Shown here: positions 37,483-45,447 of the stretch, piece after piece
Numbering within the stretch: the first letter of the stretch is position 1
How the letters are laid out: the number at the start of each line of letters is the position of its first letter
DNA from: Agrobacterium vitis
GTDB taxonomy: Bacteria; Pseudomonadota; Alphaproteobacteria; Rhizobiales; Rhizobiaceae
Assembly (NCBI RefSeq): GCF_037039395.1
Contig: NZ_CP146242.1
Span: forward strand, 434,001-498,000
DNA: 64,000 bases
Reading direction: 5' to 3'
The notes under the pieces: generated by a model
Database searches by the model: none
What the model saw: only the letters and a program-made list of their open reading frames with translations
Told to the model about the DNA's origin: nothing
Position numbers and translations under genes: made by a program

Positions 37483-37812
37483 ATGCCAACAATGACTGAC
37501 GATTTCGACGCACTTTCAGGCCTGATTGGCAGCTATCTTCATCAGGATATGGATTTGGAATATCAAAGCGTACCCGAAGCGATTGCTGGCTATGCCCGAT
37601 TGACCGAGGACACCAGAAAGCAACAATTAGTGCAAGAAATGCACGAGTTCTTGCACCGTTACCACAATGACATCGAAGGCGAATTTTCCAAACGCTACTG
37701 GTTTGATTTTTCACCCCAGACACTGGGCCAGACAGTTCCCGAATTCTTTGATATGGTGCGCGACATCCTCACCGACCCCGATAGCTATCACCGATTCCTG
37801 CCGACGAACTGA
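37483..37812 (+). CDS. CDI-type immunity protein (CdiI family)
   Basis: This 109-aa acidic protein matches the contact-dependent-inhibition immunity family (CdiI_2-like): LSGLIGSYLHQDMDLEYQSVPEAIAGY near the N-terminus, then a helical middle and RYWFDFSPQTLG. It should bind the upstream RNase A-like toxin in the cytoplasm and protect the producing cell. It starts 15 bp after the toxin stop and has the same AT-richer composition. Start choice between the ATGs at 37483 and 37492 is uncertain; a TTG at 37477 is unlikely. It is convergent with cfa with only 12 bp between. Confidence 0.83.
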   Translation: MPTMTDDFDALSGLIGSYLHQDMDLEYQSVPEAIAGYARLTEDTRKQQLVQEMHEFLHRYHNDIEGEFSKRYWFDFSPQTLGQTVPEFFDMVRDILTDPDSYHRFLPTN

Positions 37813-37824
37813 TCGTCGTGCGCC

Positions 37825-39126
37825 TTATACGGCGGCGACATGCTTTTCGTGATCGGTCAGAATATAATCCCGCGTCAGTGGCAGGACGTTGTTTTTCTTG
37901 GCTATCTGGATCTGAAAGACGACAAGATCCTCGTGATAGAAGGCGGCTTCGGCGGTGGAGAGATAATAGTCCCACATCCGGCAGAAGCGTTCATCGTAGA
38001 GGGCGGCTGCGTCTGCCCATCGGGCGGTGAAGCGGTCGTGCCAGTGGCGCAAGGTTTTGGCATAATGGATGCGCAACACCTCGACATCAGTGATCGTCAG
38101 GCCAGCCTTTTCAATTTCAGGAACGATCTCGGACAGTGCCGGAATATAGCCGCCGGGGAAGATATATTTGTCGAGCCATGGCGTGGTGAAGCCCGGCGTT
38201 GCGGAACAGCCGATTGTGTGCAGCACCATCACGCCATCATTGGCCAGCAGTGTGCTGCATTTGCTGAAAAACGTCCTGTAAGCCGCAAGACCGACATGCT
38301 CGAACATGCCGACCGAGACGATACGGTCGAATGTGCCTTCCAGACTGCGATAATCCATCAGCCGGAAATCGACATTGGCCGCCTCAGTCTCAGGCTTGCG
38401 GGGCCGCTTGAGCGCATAGGCTAGCTGCTCTTCTGACAAGGTGACGCCCAGCACCTCTCCGCCGACAGCCCTATCGGCCAGATGAAGCGCGAGACCGCCC
38501 CAGCCGCAGCCGATATCCAGCACACGGTTTCCCGGCTTGAGGCGCAGCTTGGCGGCAAGATGGTCTTTCTTGGCGCGCTGGGCGTCGTCCAGGCTCTGAT
38601 CGTCACGCTCGAAATAGGCGCAGGAATACTGCCGATCTTCATCCAGAAACAGTTCGTAAAGCCGTGCATCCAGATCGTAATGGTGCGCGACATTCTGCTT
38701 GGATCTGGCGGGAAGATTGCGGTGGCGAAAGATCCTGAACCGGGTCCTTACATCGTCGATAATCCGGGCGATCAGCGGATGGGTGGCATTTTGCGCCTCC
38801 CGTAGCACCATGGAAACGAAATCGAACATGGTTCCCTGATCAACGAAGAACCGCTCATCCATATAGAGATCGCCCAGCCGCATATCGGCATCGATCAGAA
38901 ACGCCCATTGCGCGCGCGTATCAGCGAAGCGAACGGTGACAGGCTCACCCGTACGGTCACCAAATGACAGCGTCTTGCCGCTGGCTGTCACAATATCCAG
39001 ACAACCGATGGTGACGATGCGCGACAGTGCCGAGGCCAGGGCCCAATCCGAAATAGTGTTAAAAATGGATCTTGGTGGTTGTTTCAAGCGGTCTGCATTT
39101 CCGGGATGCAATGCCATGATCTTCAA
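37825..39126 (-). CDS. cfa: Cyclopropane-fatty-acyl-phospholipid synthase
   Basis: The enzyme transfers a methylene from S-adenosylmethionine to unsaturated acyl chains of membrane lipids, hardening them against acid and stationary-phase stress. The 433-aa protein has the N-terminal lipid-binding region (LASALSRIVTIGCLDIV) and the class I methyltransferase domain (VAHHYDLDARLYELFLDEDRQYSCAYF, SAM motif LDIGCGWGGLA, RIVSVGMFEHVG). Late motifs are FPGGYIPALSEI and CRMWDYYLSTAEAAFYHEDLVVFQIQ. The start could be the ATG at 39126 or 39117. A family 1 repeat lies upstream. Confidence 0.95.
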   Translation of the reverse strand: MKIMALHPGNADRLKQPPRSIFNTISDWALASALSRIVTIGCLDIVTASGKTLSFGDRTGEPVTVRFADTRAQWAFLIDADMRLGDLYMDERFFVDQGTMFDFVSMVLREAQNATHPLIARIIDDVRTRFRIFRHRNLPARSKQNVAHHYDLDARLYELFLDEDRQYSCAYFERDDQSLDDAQRAKKDHLAAKLRLKPGNRVLDIGCGWGGLALHLADRAVGGEVLGVTLSEEQLAYALKRPRKPETEAANVDFRLMDYRSLEGTFDRIVSVGMFEHVGLAAYRTFFSKCSTLLANDGVMVLHTIGCSATPGFTTPWLDKYIFPGGYIPALSEIVPEIEKAGLTITDVEVLRIHYAKTLRHWHDRFTARWADAAALYDERFCRMWDYYLSTAEAAFYHEDLVVFQIQIAKKNNVLPLTRDYILTDHEKHVAAV

Positions 39127-39585
39127 CAGCCTCTGGAGTGGAACTGAGAAAAGGGGTCCGGCGATACGGCTGCATGATACCTTCCTTAAAGTCAGTCAGG
39201 TTCAGACTGAACCACACTGACCCCAAGATCTGTTTGTTTCGTTTGTCTTTTCGGAAAAATCGGTTTCCACTTTTCTCTGACAAACTATAGAACGCCTTGA
39301 TTTAAGTAGGATATCACCCAGCAAATTCGAAGTTCTACCGCAGCTTATGCGGTTGACGAAGCGAACGAGGCTAAAACGAAAGTCTCGGAGTTTGACATCG
39401 TCTCAGCACCAGCCCAGCAGATCCCAATCAACCGGCTAATCATGGTGTAAAAAAGGATCATGCAAAAAATAGGAAGAGCCAGGCGCATGAGGACCTATAA
39501 CACCCAAAAAAGGACGACCCTCATAGGTTGAATTTTTATTACACAATACCTAGAATTGAGTCCATCTATTTTAGAAAGGCTCAAT
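39127..39585. other. 459-bp divergent intergenic region cfa / tyrosinase
   Basis: It holds a family 1 repeat (39191-39290) and, after that, AT-rich sequence that probably contains the tyrosinase promoter. No gene is supported. Confidence 0.45.
39191..39290. repeat. Family 1 intergenic repeat, copy 3
   Basis: The internal palindrome gtcaggttcagactgaacc and the block gtttgtttcgtttgtctttt, then tttctctgacaaactat, match the elements at 2418-2549 and 50191-50288. The terminal inverted gtcaaagcgccg ends are absent. It lies just upstream of cfa. Confidence 0.75.
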
Positions 39586-41112
39586 ATGATCGACCGCAGA
39601 ACTCTTCTCCTCACCTCCATGTCGGCTGCAATCGCCTCTCTGATTGCACCCAAGGGTAGCCGTGCCGCCAATTATGTCCGGTATAATGTCGCGTCGGACA
39701 AGGGCAAGGAGATGCTCAAAATCTATACGAGTGCCGTCCAGGAGATGAAAAGCTGGAAGGATTCAGATCCCCGCTCCTGGACATTCCAATGGTATATCCA
39801 TGCCAGCCCGGCGAGCAAAGACACCGAAATCAAAAAGGTGTTCGGCACATCGTCCTCCAAGGAAAAGGCCTTGGCCGAGGCCAGCTGGTATACCTGCCAG
39901 CCCCACGCCCCTCAGGCAAATGGCACGAAGACGCAGCCGGACTATTTCCTGCCATGGCACCGGCTTTATGTTCTCCAACTTGAGAATATCGTCCGCCAGG
40001 TTACCCAGAACGACGCGTTCACCCTGCCATACTGGGACTATACCAACGCAAAATACTATGCCATTCCTGAGGAATTCAGGGACCCCAGCAGCCCTCTCTA
40101 CAAGCAAAACCGCAATATCAATAATGGAAAGGGCTATGCGAACGTTAATGGCGGGCAGCCGATCAACCAATATTATCTCGACAATAACTTGCCCAATCCA
40201 CTCGCACTGCCGGTCATGCAGGGAAATGAATACACGGATTTCTGTAGTACACTCAACGGGAACCTGCACAACCATGTCCATGACCTCACCGGCAATTCTA
40301 ACAATATGGGGTATGTGCCGACTGCCGCCGGAGATCCGGTTTTCTGGATGCATCACTGCAATATCGACCGGATCTGGTCCAACTGGAATGCCCTGGGCGG
40401 TGAAAACCCCAATAAGACGGTCGACCCCAAAACGAAGGAGGTGATAGACTGGTCTACCGTCAAATTCACCTTCGTCGCACCCGACGGAACCGCATTGGTG
40501 GCCGATCTCAGCTCGGTGTCCAACCCGGCGACCCTGCCCTATAGCTATGATTCTCTGCCGCAGCCGGTCAGCGCCAATGTGAAATTGGTCGCAGATTCGG
40601 CGGCTGCCGCAAGCCCCCTCACCTTGATGTCGTCAGCGCCCAGCCACAGCGAGCAGACGCAGGCAATGAAAATGGACAGCCACGCCCTAATCAAGCTCGG
40701 GCAGACAGCAACAACCGTGACGCTCACGTCGGCGGCGGCGAACAAGGCGGAAAACAAGAACCGGCGGACGGCGCTGAAAGCGGGTCCGCAAAAGGGGCGG
40801 ATTTACGTCGTGCTCAAGTCCGTTATGGTCGCCAGCAACCCCAACACGTCCTACATGATCAACCTGACGCTGGCGGGTCAGAAGGATAGGCGGTTTGTCG
40901 GCTACCTCAACTTCTTTGCCGCAACACATGCGGGGCCGGATGCGACCCATGGCGACAGCAGTGTGCTGTTCGACATCACCGACCTCGTGCCCAAGACGGA
41001 TCTGGACGGCCTGACGCTACAGGATGCCACAATCACGCTCGAACCGATCGGCGAGCCGGAAGCAGGCTCCGATCCAACGATCATGGGCGGCATCGAGTTG
41101 CAGATCCGCTGA
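39586..41112 (+). CDS. Tat-exported tyrosinase / polyphenol oxidase-like copper enzyme
   Basis: This 508-aa type 3 copper oxidase catalyses oxidation of phenols to quinones. A twin-arginine signal (MIDRRTLLLTSMSAAIASLI) exports the folded protein. Copper A ligands are likely H72, H107 and H125 (WYIHAS, CQPHAP, PWHRLYVLQLE). Copper B ligands are H228, H232 and H256 or H257 (HNHVHDL, DPVFWMHHCNIDRIWSNW). C104, three residues before H107, could form a Cys-His thioether. The C-terminal ~140 residues resemble the KFDV-type tail domain of plant polyphenol oxidases. The ATG at 39586 has aaagg before it; a TTG 30 nt earlier is rejected. Confidence 0.88.
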   Translation: MIDRRTLLLTSMSAAIASLIAPKGSRAANYVRYNVASDKGKEMLKIYTSAVQEMKSWKDSDPRSWTFQWYIHASPASKDTEIKKVFGTSSSKEKALAEASWYTCQPHAPQANGTKTQPDYFLPWHRLYVLQLENIVRQVTQNDAFTLPYWDYTNAKYYAIPEEFRDPSSPLYKQNRNINNGKGYANVNGGQPINQYYLDNNLPNPLALPVMQGNEYTDFCSTLNGNLHNHVHDLTGNSNNMGYVPTAAGDPVFWMHHCNIDRIWSNWNALGGENPNKTVDPKTKEVIDWSTVKFTFVAPDGTALVADLSSVSNPATLPYSYDSLPQPVSANVKLVADSAAAASPLTLMSSAPSHSEQTQAMKMDSHALIKLGQTATTVTLTSAAANKAENKNRRTALKAGPQKGRIYVVLKSVMVASNPNTSYMINLTLAGQKDRRFVGYLNFFAATHAGPDATHGDSSVLFDITDLVPKTDLDGLTLQDATITLEPIGEPEAGSDPTIMGGIELQIR

Positions 41113-41116
41113 AACA

Positions 41117-41148
41117 GAGCAAGGCCGGAATAGCTTCCGGCCTTGCTC
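41117..41148. terminator. Bidirectional terminator between tyrosinase and ilvE
   Basis: A perfect 14-bp stem (gagcaaggccggaa / ttccggccttgctc) with loop tagc, between convergent genes. Confidence 0.82.
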
Positions 41149-41179
41149 GCTTCTTCTGTCATCCTGGAATGACCGGCAA

Positions 41180-42283
41180 TCAGATCCCGTCGATCTGGCG
41201 GACCCAGCCATGCGGGTCATTGCTTTTGCCACGCTGAATATTGACCAATTGCTCGCGGATTTTCAACGTGGCCGAACCGGTTTCGCCATTGCCGATCACA
41301 AAGCCACCGTCGGTGAATTTGACCTCGCCGATCCCAGCCACCACAGCCGCCGTGCCGCAGGCGAAGGCTTCCTTCAGCTTGCCGCTTTTGGCATCCGCCT
41401 GCCATTCCTCGAAAGAATAGGGCCGTTCATGCACCGTCATGCCTTGGTCTTTGAGGAGCGAGATCAGCGAATTGCGGGTAATCCCTGGGAGGATGGTGCC
41501 CCCCAGAGGGGGCGTCACCAGCGAACCATCGTCCATGACGAAGAACACGTTCATGCCACCCAGCTCTTCCAGCCATTTGTGCTCGGCGGCATCCAGAAAG
41601 GCCACTTGATCGCAGCCGTGTTCGACCGCTTCCTGCTGAGCAATCAGGCTGGCCGCATAATTGCCGCCACATTTGGCGGCACCGGTGCCGCCGGGCGCGG
41701 CGCGGGTGTAGTTTTCCGAAACCCAGATCTTCACCGCCTTGGCACCGCCCTTGAAATAGGGGCCGACCGGTGAGGCTATGACGCAGAAAATATAGTCGCG
41801 CGCCGGGCGCACGCCCAGAAATGCTTCACTGGCGAACATGAAAGGCCGCAGATAAAGGCTGCCCTCACCCTCTGGAATCCACTTCGCATCGGCCTTGACC
41901 AATTTATCGATGGCTTCGAGAAACAGTTCCTCGGGAATTTCCGGCATCGCCATGCGCCGTGCAGACTCGTTGAAACGGCGGGCATTTTCGTCCGGGCGAA
42001 ACAGCACGACGCGACCTTCCGCCGTACGGTACGCCTTCATCCCCTCAAAAATTTCCTGGGCGTAATGCAGCACCGCGGCTGCCGGATCGATGGCAAATGG
42101 TCCGCGCGCGGTAATCTCCGCCGAATGCCAGCCCTTCACCACATTCCATTGGATCACCGCCATATGATCGCTGAACAGCGTGCCAAAGCCCAGGCTCTGG
42201 AAAGCCTCCAGGCGCTCTGCTTCCGGCATGGGGTTCGCATTCGGCTTGACGATGAATTCCGGCTTTGCGGTTGCGGCAGACAT
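41180..42283 (-). CDS. ilvE: Branched-chain amino acid aminotransferase
   Basis: This 367-aa fold-type IV aminotransferase interconverts Leu, Ile and Val with their 2-oxo acids. Motifs include YAQEIFEGMKAYRT, FRPDENARRFNESARR, YLRPFMFASEAFLGVRPA, the cofactor-lysine region GGTGAAKCGGNYAASL (preceded by VSENYTRAAPG), and ELGGMNVFFVMDDGSLVTPPL. The start at 42283 has a strong gaggag site; the open frame reaches 42310. The length and insert pattern fit the long 'type II' IlvE of rhizobia. Confidence 0.95.
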   Translation of the reverse strand: MSAATAKPEFIVKPNANPMPEAERLEAFQSLGFGTLFSDHMAVIQWNVVKGWHSAEITARGPFAIDPAAAVLHYAQEIFEGMKAYRTAEGRVVLFRPDENARRFNESARRMAMPEIPEELFLEAIDKLVKADAKWIPEGEGSLYLRPFMFASEAFLGVRPARDYIFCVIASPVGPYFKGGAKAVKIWVSENYTRAAPGGTGAAKCGGNYAASLIAQQEAVEHGCDQVAFLDAAEHKWLEELGGMNVFFVMDDGSLVTPPLGGTILPGITRNSLISLLKDQGMTVHERPYSFEEWQADAKSGKLKEAFACGTAAVVAGIGEVKFTDGGFVIGNGETGSATLKIREQLVNIQRGKSNDPHGWVRQIDGI

Positions 42284-42433
42284 GACAGGTGATCTCCTCA
42301 AATCAGTCAATAGGTCAATATTACTGACCTATTGACATTTCGTATAGACGATCACCAGCTTTCGCAAGTCATTTCAAGTGCAAACCGGTACGGTTGATAA
42401 AAATATCCAACCAACGGCCTGCTCCCCTTAAAG

Positions 42434-42498
42434 GAGGTCCGTGCGGGCCGCCTTACCCAAATATTACATATTCGGATAAACCGGTCCTTCGCCTCCTT
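42434..42498. repeat. Duplicated 3' end of etfD, downstream copy
   Basis: This 65-bp copy is highly similar to 42508-42572, which holds the etfD stop and last codons. Read on the minus strand it encodes GGEGPVYPNM and a stop, as in the true gene end. The two copies are offset by 74 bp. It is a tandem duplication and not a gene. Confidence 0.85.
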
Positions 42499-42507
42499 TC
42501 CCCAACA

Positions 42508-42572
42508 GAGGTCCGTGCGGACCGCCTCACCCAAACATTACATGTTTGGATAAACCGGTCCTTCGCCTCCTT
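42508..42572. repeat. Duplicated 3' end of etfD, gene-proximal copy
   Basis: This is the original copy of the 65-bp tandem duplication. It spans the last ~11 codons and stop of etfD and about 30 bp beyond. It differs from the copy at 42434-42498 at only a few positions. Confidence 0.85.
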
Positions 42573-44199
42573 GTGGCGGCACCCAGGTGATGTTCTGGTT
42601 CGGGTCCTTGATGTCGCAGGTCTTGCAGTGGACGCAGTTCTGGGCGTTGATGACGAAGCTCGGCTCGCCCTCCTTCTCCACCCATTCATAAACCCCGGCG
42701 GGACAGTAGCGGCTGGACGGACCGGCATAGACGCCAAGCTCGGAACTCTTCTGCAGGGCCATGTCCTTGACCTTGAGATGAACCGGCTGGTCTTCCTCGT
42801 GATTGGTGTTGGACAGAAATACCGAGGACAGGCGGTCGAAGGTCAGCACACCATCCGGCTTGGGATAATCGATCTTCTTATGCTTTGCAGCCGGTTCAAG
42901 GCTCTGGGCATCGGTCTTGCCATGCTTCAGCGTGCCGAATACGGACAAGCCGAGAAGCTGGTTGGTCCACATGTCCAGCCCGCCAAGTGCCACGCCGAGC
43001 ACCGTGCCGAGTTTCGACCATAGCGGCTTGACGTTTCGCACCCGCCGCAAATCCGTGCCGATTTCGCTGCCACGCCAGCTGTTTTCGATCTCGACCGGCT
43101 CATCATTGGCGCGGCCTGCGGCAATTGCCTCGGCAATCTTTTCCGCCGCCATCATGCCTGAGAGAACAGCATTATGGCTGCCCTTGATGCGCGGCACATT
43201 GACCATGCCCGCCGAACAGCCCAGCAGCGCTCCACCGGGGAAGGACAATTTCGGCACCGATTGATAGCCGCCTTCGGTAATCGCCCGCGCTCCATAGGAA
43301 ATCCGCTTGGCACCCTCGAAGGTTTCACGGATCGCCGGATGGGTCTTGAAGCGCTGGAATTCTTCAAACGGATAGAGATAGGGGTTCTTATAGTTCAGAT
43401 GGACGACAAAGCCGACCGCGACCTGATTGTCCTCCAGATGATAGAGGAAGGAGCCACCGCCGGTTTTCATGTCCAGCGGCCAGCCGAACGAGTGTTGGAC
43501 CAGGCCGGGCTTATGGTGCTCAGGCTTGACCTGCCACAGTTCCTTGATGCCCAGGCCGAATTTCTGCACATCGCTGTCGCGGGACAGATCGAATTTGGCG
43601 ATCAACTGCTTGGCAAGCGAGCCACGCACCCCTTCGCCGATCAGCACATATTTGCCCAGCAATTCCATGCCGCGCGTGTAACTGGAGCCGGGTTCGCCGT
43701 TCTTTTCGATGCCCATATCACCGGTGGCAACACCGATCACTGCGCCAGCCTCATTATAAAGCAGCTCGGTTGCGGCAAAGCCCGGATAGATCTCGACACC
43801 GAGAGCCTCGGCATGGCCCGCCAGCCAGCGACAGACATTGCCGAGCGAGACGATGTAATTGCCATGATTGTTCATCAGCGGCGGCATCAGCGCGTTGGGC
43901 AGACGAATGGAGCCAGCCGGTCCGAGAAACAGAAAATGGTCGGCCGTGACTTCGGTCTTGAACGGATGATCGGCTTCCTTGCGCCAATCCGGCAGGAGCT
44001 TATCGACACCGACCGGATCAACCACGGCCCCGGAGAGAATATGGGCGCCGACTTCCGCGCCCTTTTCCAGAACCACAACCGTCAGATCAGGATTGACCTG
44101 CTTGAGGCGAATGGCCGCCGAAAGCCCCGCAGGCCCCGCACCCACAATCACCACGTCGAATTCCATGCTCTCGCGCTCGGGCAGCTCTTGTTCGCTCAT
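42538..44199 (-). CDS. etfD: Electron-transfer flavoprotein:ubiquinone oxidoreductase
   Basis: The enzyme takes electrons from reduced ETF and passes them to ubiquinone, linking fatty-acid and branched-chain amino-acid oxidation to respiration. The 553-aa protein opens with an FAD motif (VVIVGAGPAGLSAAIRL) and has GSTALL-type flavin and quinone segments. It ends with a 4Fe-4S cluster domain (YCPAGVYEW...NCVHCKTCDIKDPNQNITWVPPQGG). The last codons lie in a tandem duplication (42434-42572). It is divergent from the SDR gene, with an ACGT-type palindrome between them that might coordinate branched-chain catabolism. Confidence 0.95.
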   Translation of the reverse strand: MSEQELPERESMEFDVVIVGAGPAGLSAAIRLKQVNPDLTVVVLEKGAEVGAHILSGAVVDPVGVDKLLPDWRKEADHPFKTEVTADHFLFLGPAGSIRLPNALMPPLMNNHGNYIVSLGNVCRWLAGHAEALGVEIYPGFAATELLYNEAGAVIGVATGDMGIEKNGEPGSSYTRGMELLGKYVLIGEGVRGSLAKQLIAKFDLSRDSDVQKFGLGIKELWQVKPEHHKPGLVQHSFGWPLDMKTGGGSFLYHLEDNQVAVGFVVHLNYKNPYLYPFEEFQRFKTHPAIRETFEGAKRISYGARAITEGGYQSVPKLSFPGGALLGCSAGMVNVPRIKGSHNAVLSGMMAAEKIAEAIAAGRANDEPVEIENSWRGSEIGTDLRRVRNVKPLWSKLGTVLGVALGGLDMWTNQLLGLSVFGTLKHGKTDAQSLEPAAKHKKIDYPKPDGVLTFDRLSSVFLSNTNHEEDQPVHLKVKDMALQKSSELGVYAGPSSRYCPAGVYEWVEKEGEPSFVINAQNCVHCKTCDIKDPNQNITWVPPQGGEGPVYPNM

Positions 44200-44334
44200 C
44201 GTTTTTCTCCGCTCGGCTTTTTCCCCATATGGATATCTTCCTTGTCAAATCAAACCGGGCTTGTCGAGCCAGGTTGCGACAGGGCAAGGCGTGAAATCCC
44301 TGCGGGGTGCTATGAGGGCCAAGAATATCTTCCG

Positions 44335-44350
44335 TTTACGTGCACGTCAA
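44335..44350. promoter_or_regulatory. ACGT-type palindromic operator candidate between etfD and the SDR gene
   Basis: The sequence tttacgtgcacgtcaa is palindromic except one pair, with a perfect 10-bp core (acgtgcacgt). It sits 135 bp from the etfD start and 120 bp from the SDR start. MerR-family LiuR regulators of branched-chain and fatty-acid catabolism recognise spaced ACGT sites of this sort, and ETF-QO genes are typical targets. A sister site lies at 15489-15504. Confidence 0.5.
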
Positions 44351-44470
44351 TTACAGAGCGGCCGGGAAATGGATGATCGGACCTTATCGCTTTCTGCGCC
44401 TTTGATTTTGCATCCCCGCTTGTTAGGTTCGCGTGAAAATCGCATCGTCATTCACAAAAAGGAATTCACA

Positions 44471-45256
44471 ATGGATCTCGGCATTTCCGGCAAGCGGGCG
44501 GTTGTTCTCGCCGCATCCCGCGGACTTGGGCAAGGCATCGCCAATGCACTGGCCGCCGAAGGCGCACATGTGTTGATCTGCGGGCGCACGAAAGACAGGC
44601 TCGAGGCCAATTGCGCTGACATCGTCAAGGCTGGCGGCAAGGCGGATTACGTAGTGGCGGATCTTACCGACCCCGGTTTCGTCGCCACCCTCGTTGACGC
44701 CATCGCCGTAAAACTTGGTGGCATCGATATCCTCGTCAACAATACGGGCGGGCCGACACCAGGCACTGTAGAAGATATGGACGATGAAAAGCTCCATACC
44801 TTCTTTCAGTCCATGGTGGTGCGGATCATTACGCTGACCAACGCACTGGTTCCCCAGATGAAGGCGCAGGGCTTCGGACGCATTCTCACCGTTGCTTCGT
44901 CTGGCGTGATTGAGCCGATTGCCAATCTGGCGCTCTCCAACACATTGCGCGGCGCTTTGGTCGGCTGGAACAAGACACTGTCTTCCGAAATAGCCTCCTT
45001 CGGCGTCACCGCCAATCTTCTCCTGCCCGGAAGGATCCATACCGACCGGATCGATGAGCTGGACGGCGCCAATGCCAAACGCCAGGGCAAATCGCTGGAA
45101 GAGGTTCGCGAGAGCTCGATCAAGACCATCCCACTAGGACGGCTCGGAAAGGTGGAAGAATTTGCCGCCGCAGGTGCTTTTCTCTGCTCCGTCCCCGCCG
45201 CATATATCACCGGCACCATGCTGCGGGTCGATGGCGGCGCCGCCAAATCTCTTTAA
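44471..45256 (+). CDS. SDR-family protein with atypical active site
   Basis: This 261-aa Rossmann protein of the short-chain dehydrogenase family has a cofactor motif ASRGLGQGIA (14-24) and NTGGPTPG in place of NNAG (91-98). The catalytic Ser is present (VASSG, S143/S144), but at the Tyr and Lys positions of YxxxK it has S156 and R160 (LSNTLRG). Classical SDR chemistry is therefore doubtful. It has the C-terminal dimer motif ITGTMLRVDGG. Start is the ATG at 44471 with aaggaatt. It is divergent from etfD and may share regulation with it. Confidence 0.85.
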   Translation: MDLGISGKRAVVLAASRGLGQGIANALAAEGAHVLICGRTKDRLEANCADIVKAGGKADYVVADLTDPGFVATLVDAIAVKLGGIDILVNNTGGPTPGTVEDMDDEKLHTFFQSMVVRIITLTNALVPQMKAQGFGRILTVASSGVIEPIANLALSNTLRGALVGWNKTLSSEIASFGVTANLLLPGRIHTDRIDELDGANAKRQGKSLEEVRESSIKTIPLGRLGKVEEFAAAGAFLCSVPAAYITGTMLRVDGGAAKSL

Positions 45257-45273
45257 ATACAACAGCCCAAACC

Positions 45274-45317
45274 GTCGTATTTAGTGACGAACCAATACTA
45301 CTGTCACTAAATACGAC
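45274..45317. promoter_or_regulatory. Perfect 15-bp inverted repeat upstream of the RND operon
   Basis: The arms gtcgtatttagtgac and gtcactaaatacgac are exact complements, with a 14-nt spacer, followed by ttt. It lies 17 bp after the SDR stop and 130 bp before the RND operon start. It could be a terminator of the SDR gene or an operator for the efflux operon. Confidence 0.55.
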
Positions 45318-45447
45318 TTTATTACAAGAATTTAAGGATAACTCACCGCGAGTTGATCGATAGTGTGCTCCGCTGTTATTTTCGCGGTGCATTAATTCAA
45401 TAATGATAGGATGAACGACCAGCTCAAGCTTCATCAGGCCCTGACAC

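Noticed and set aside
42434..42572. The two 65-bp copies after etfD as a two-unit riboswitch or CRISPR-like array
   Set aside because: The copies are explained by duplication of the coding 3' end; there are only two units and no spacer pattern.
43174..44376. 400-codon frame antisense to the ETF-QO gene
   Set aside because: The sense frame has FAD and 4Fe-4S motifs. The antisense one has none and is a GC-bias shadow.
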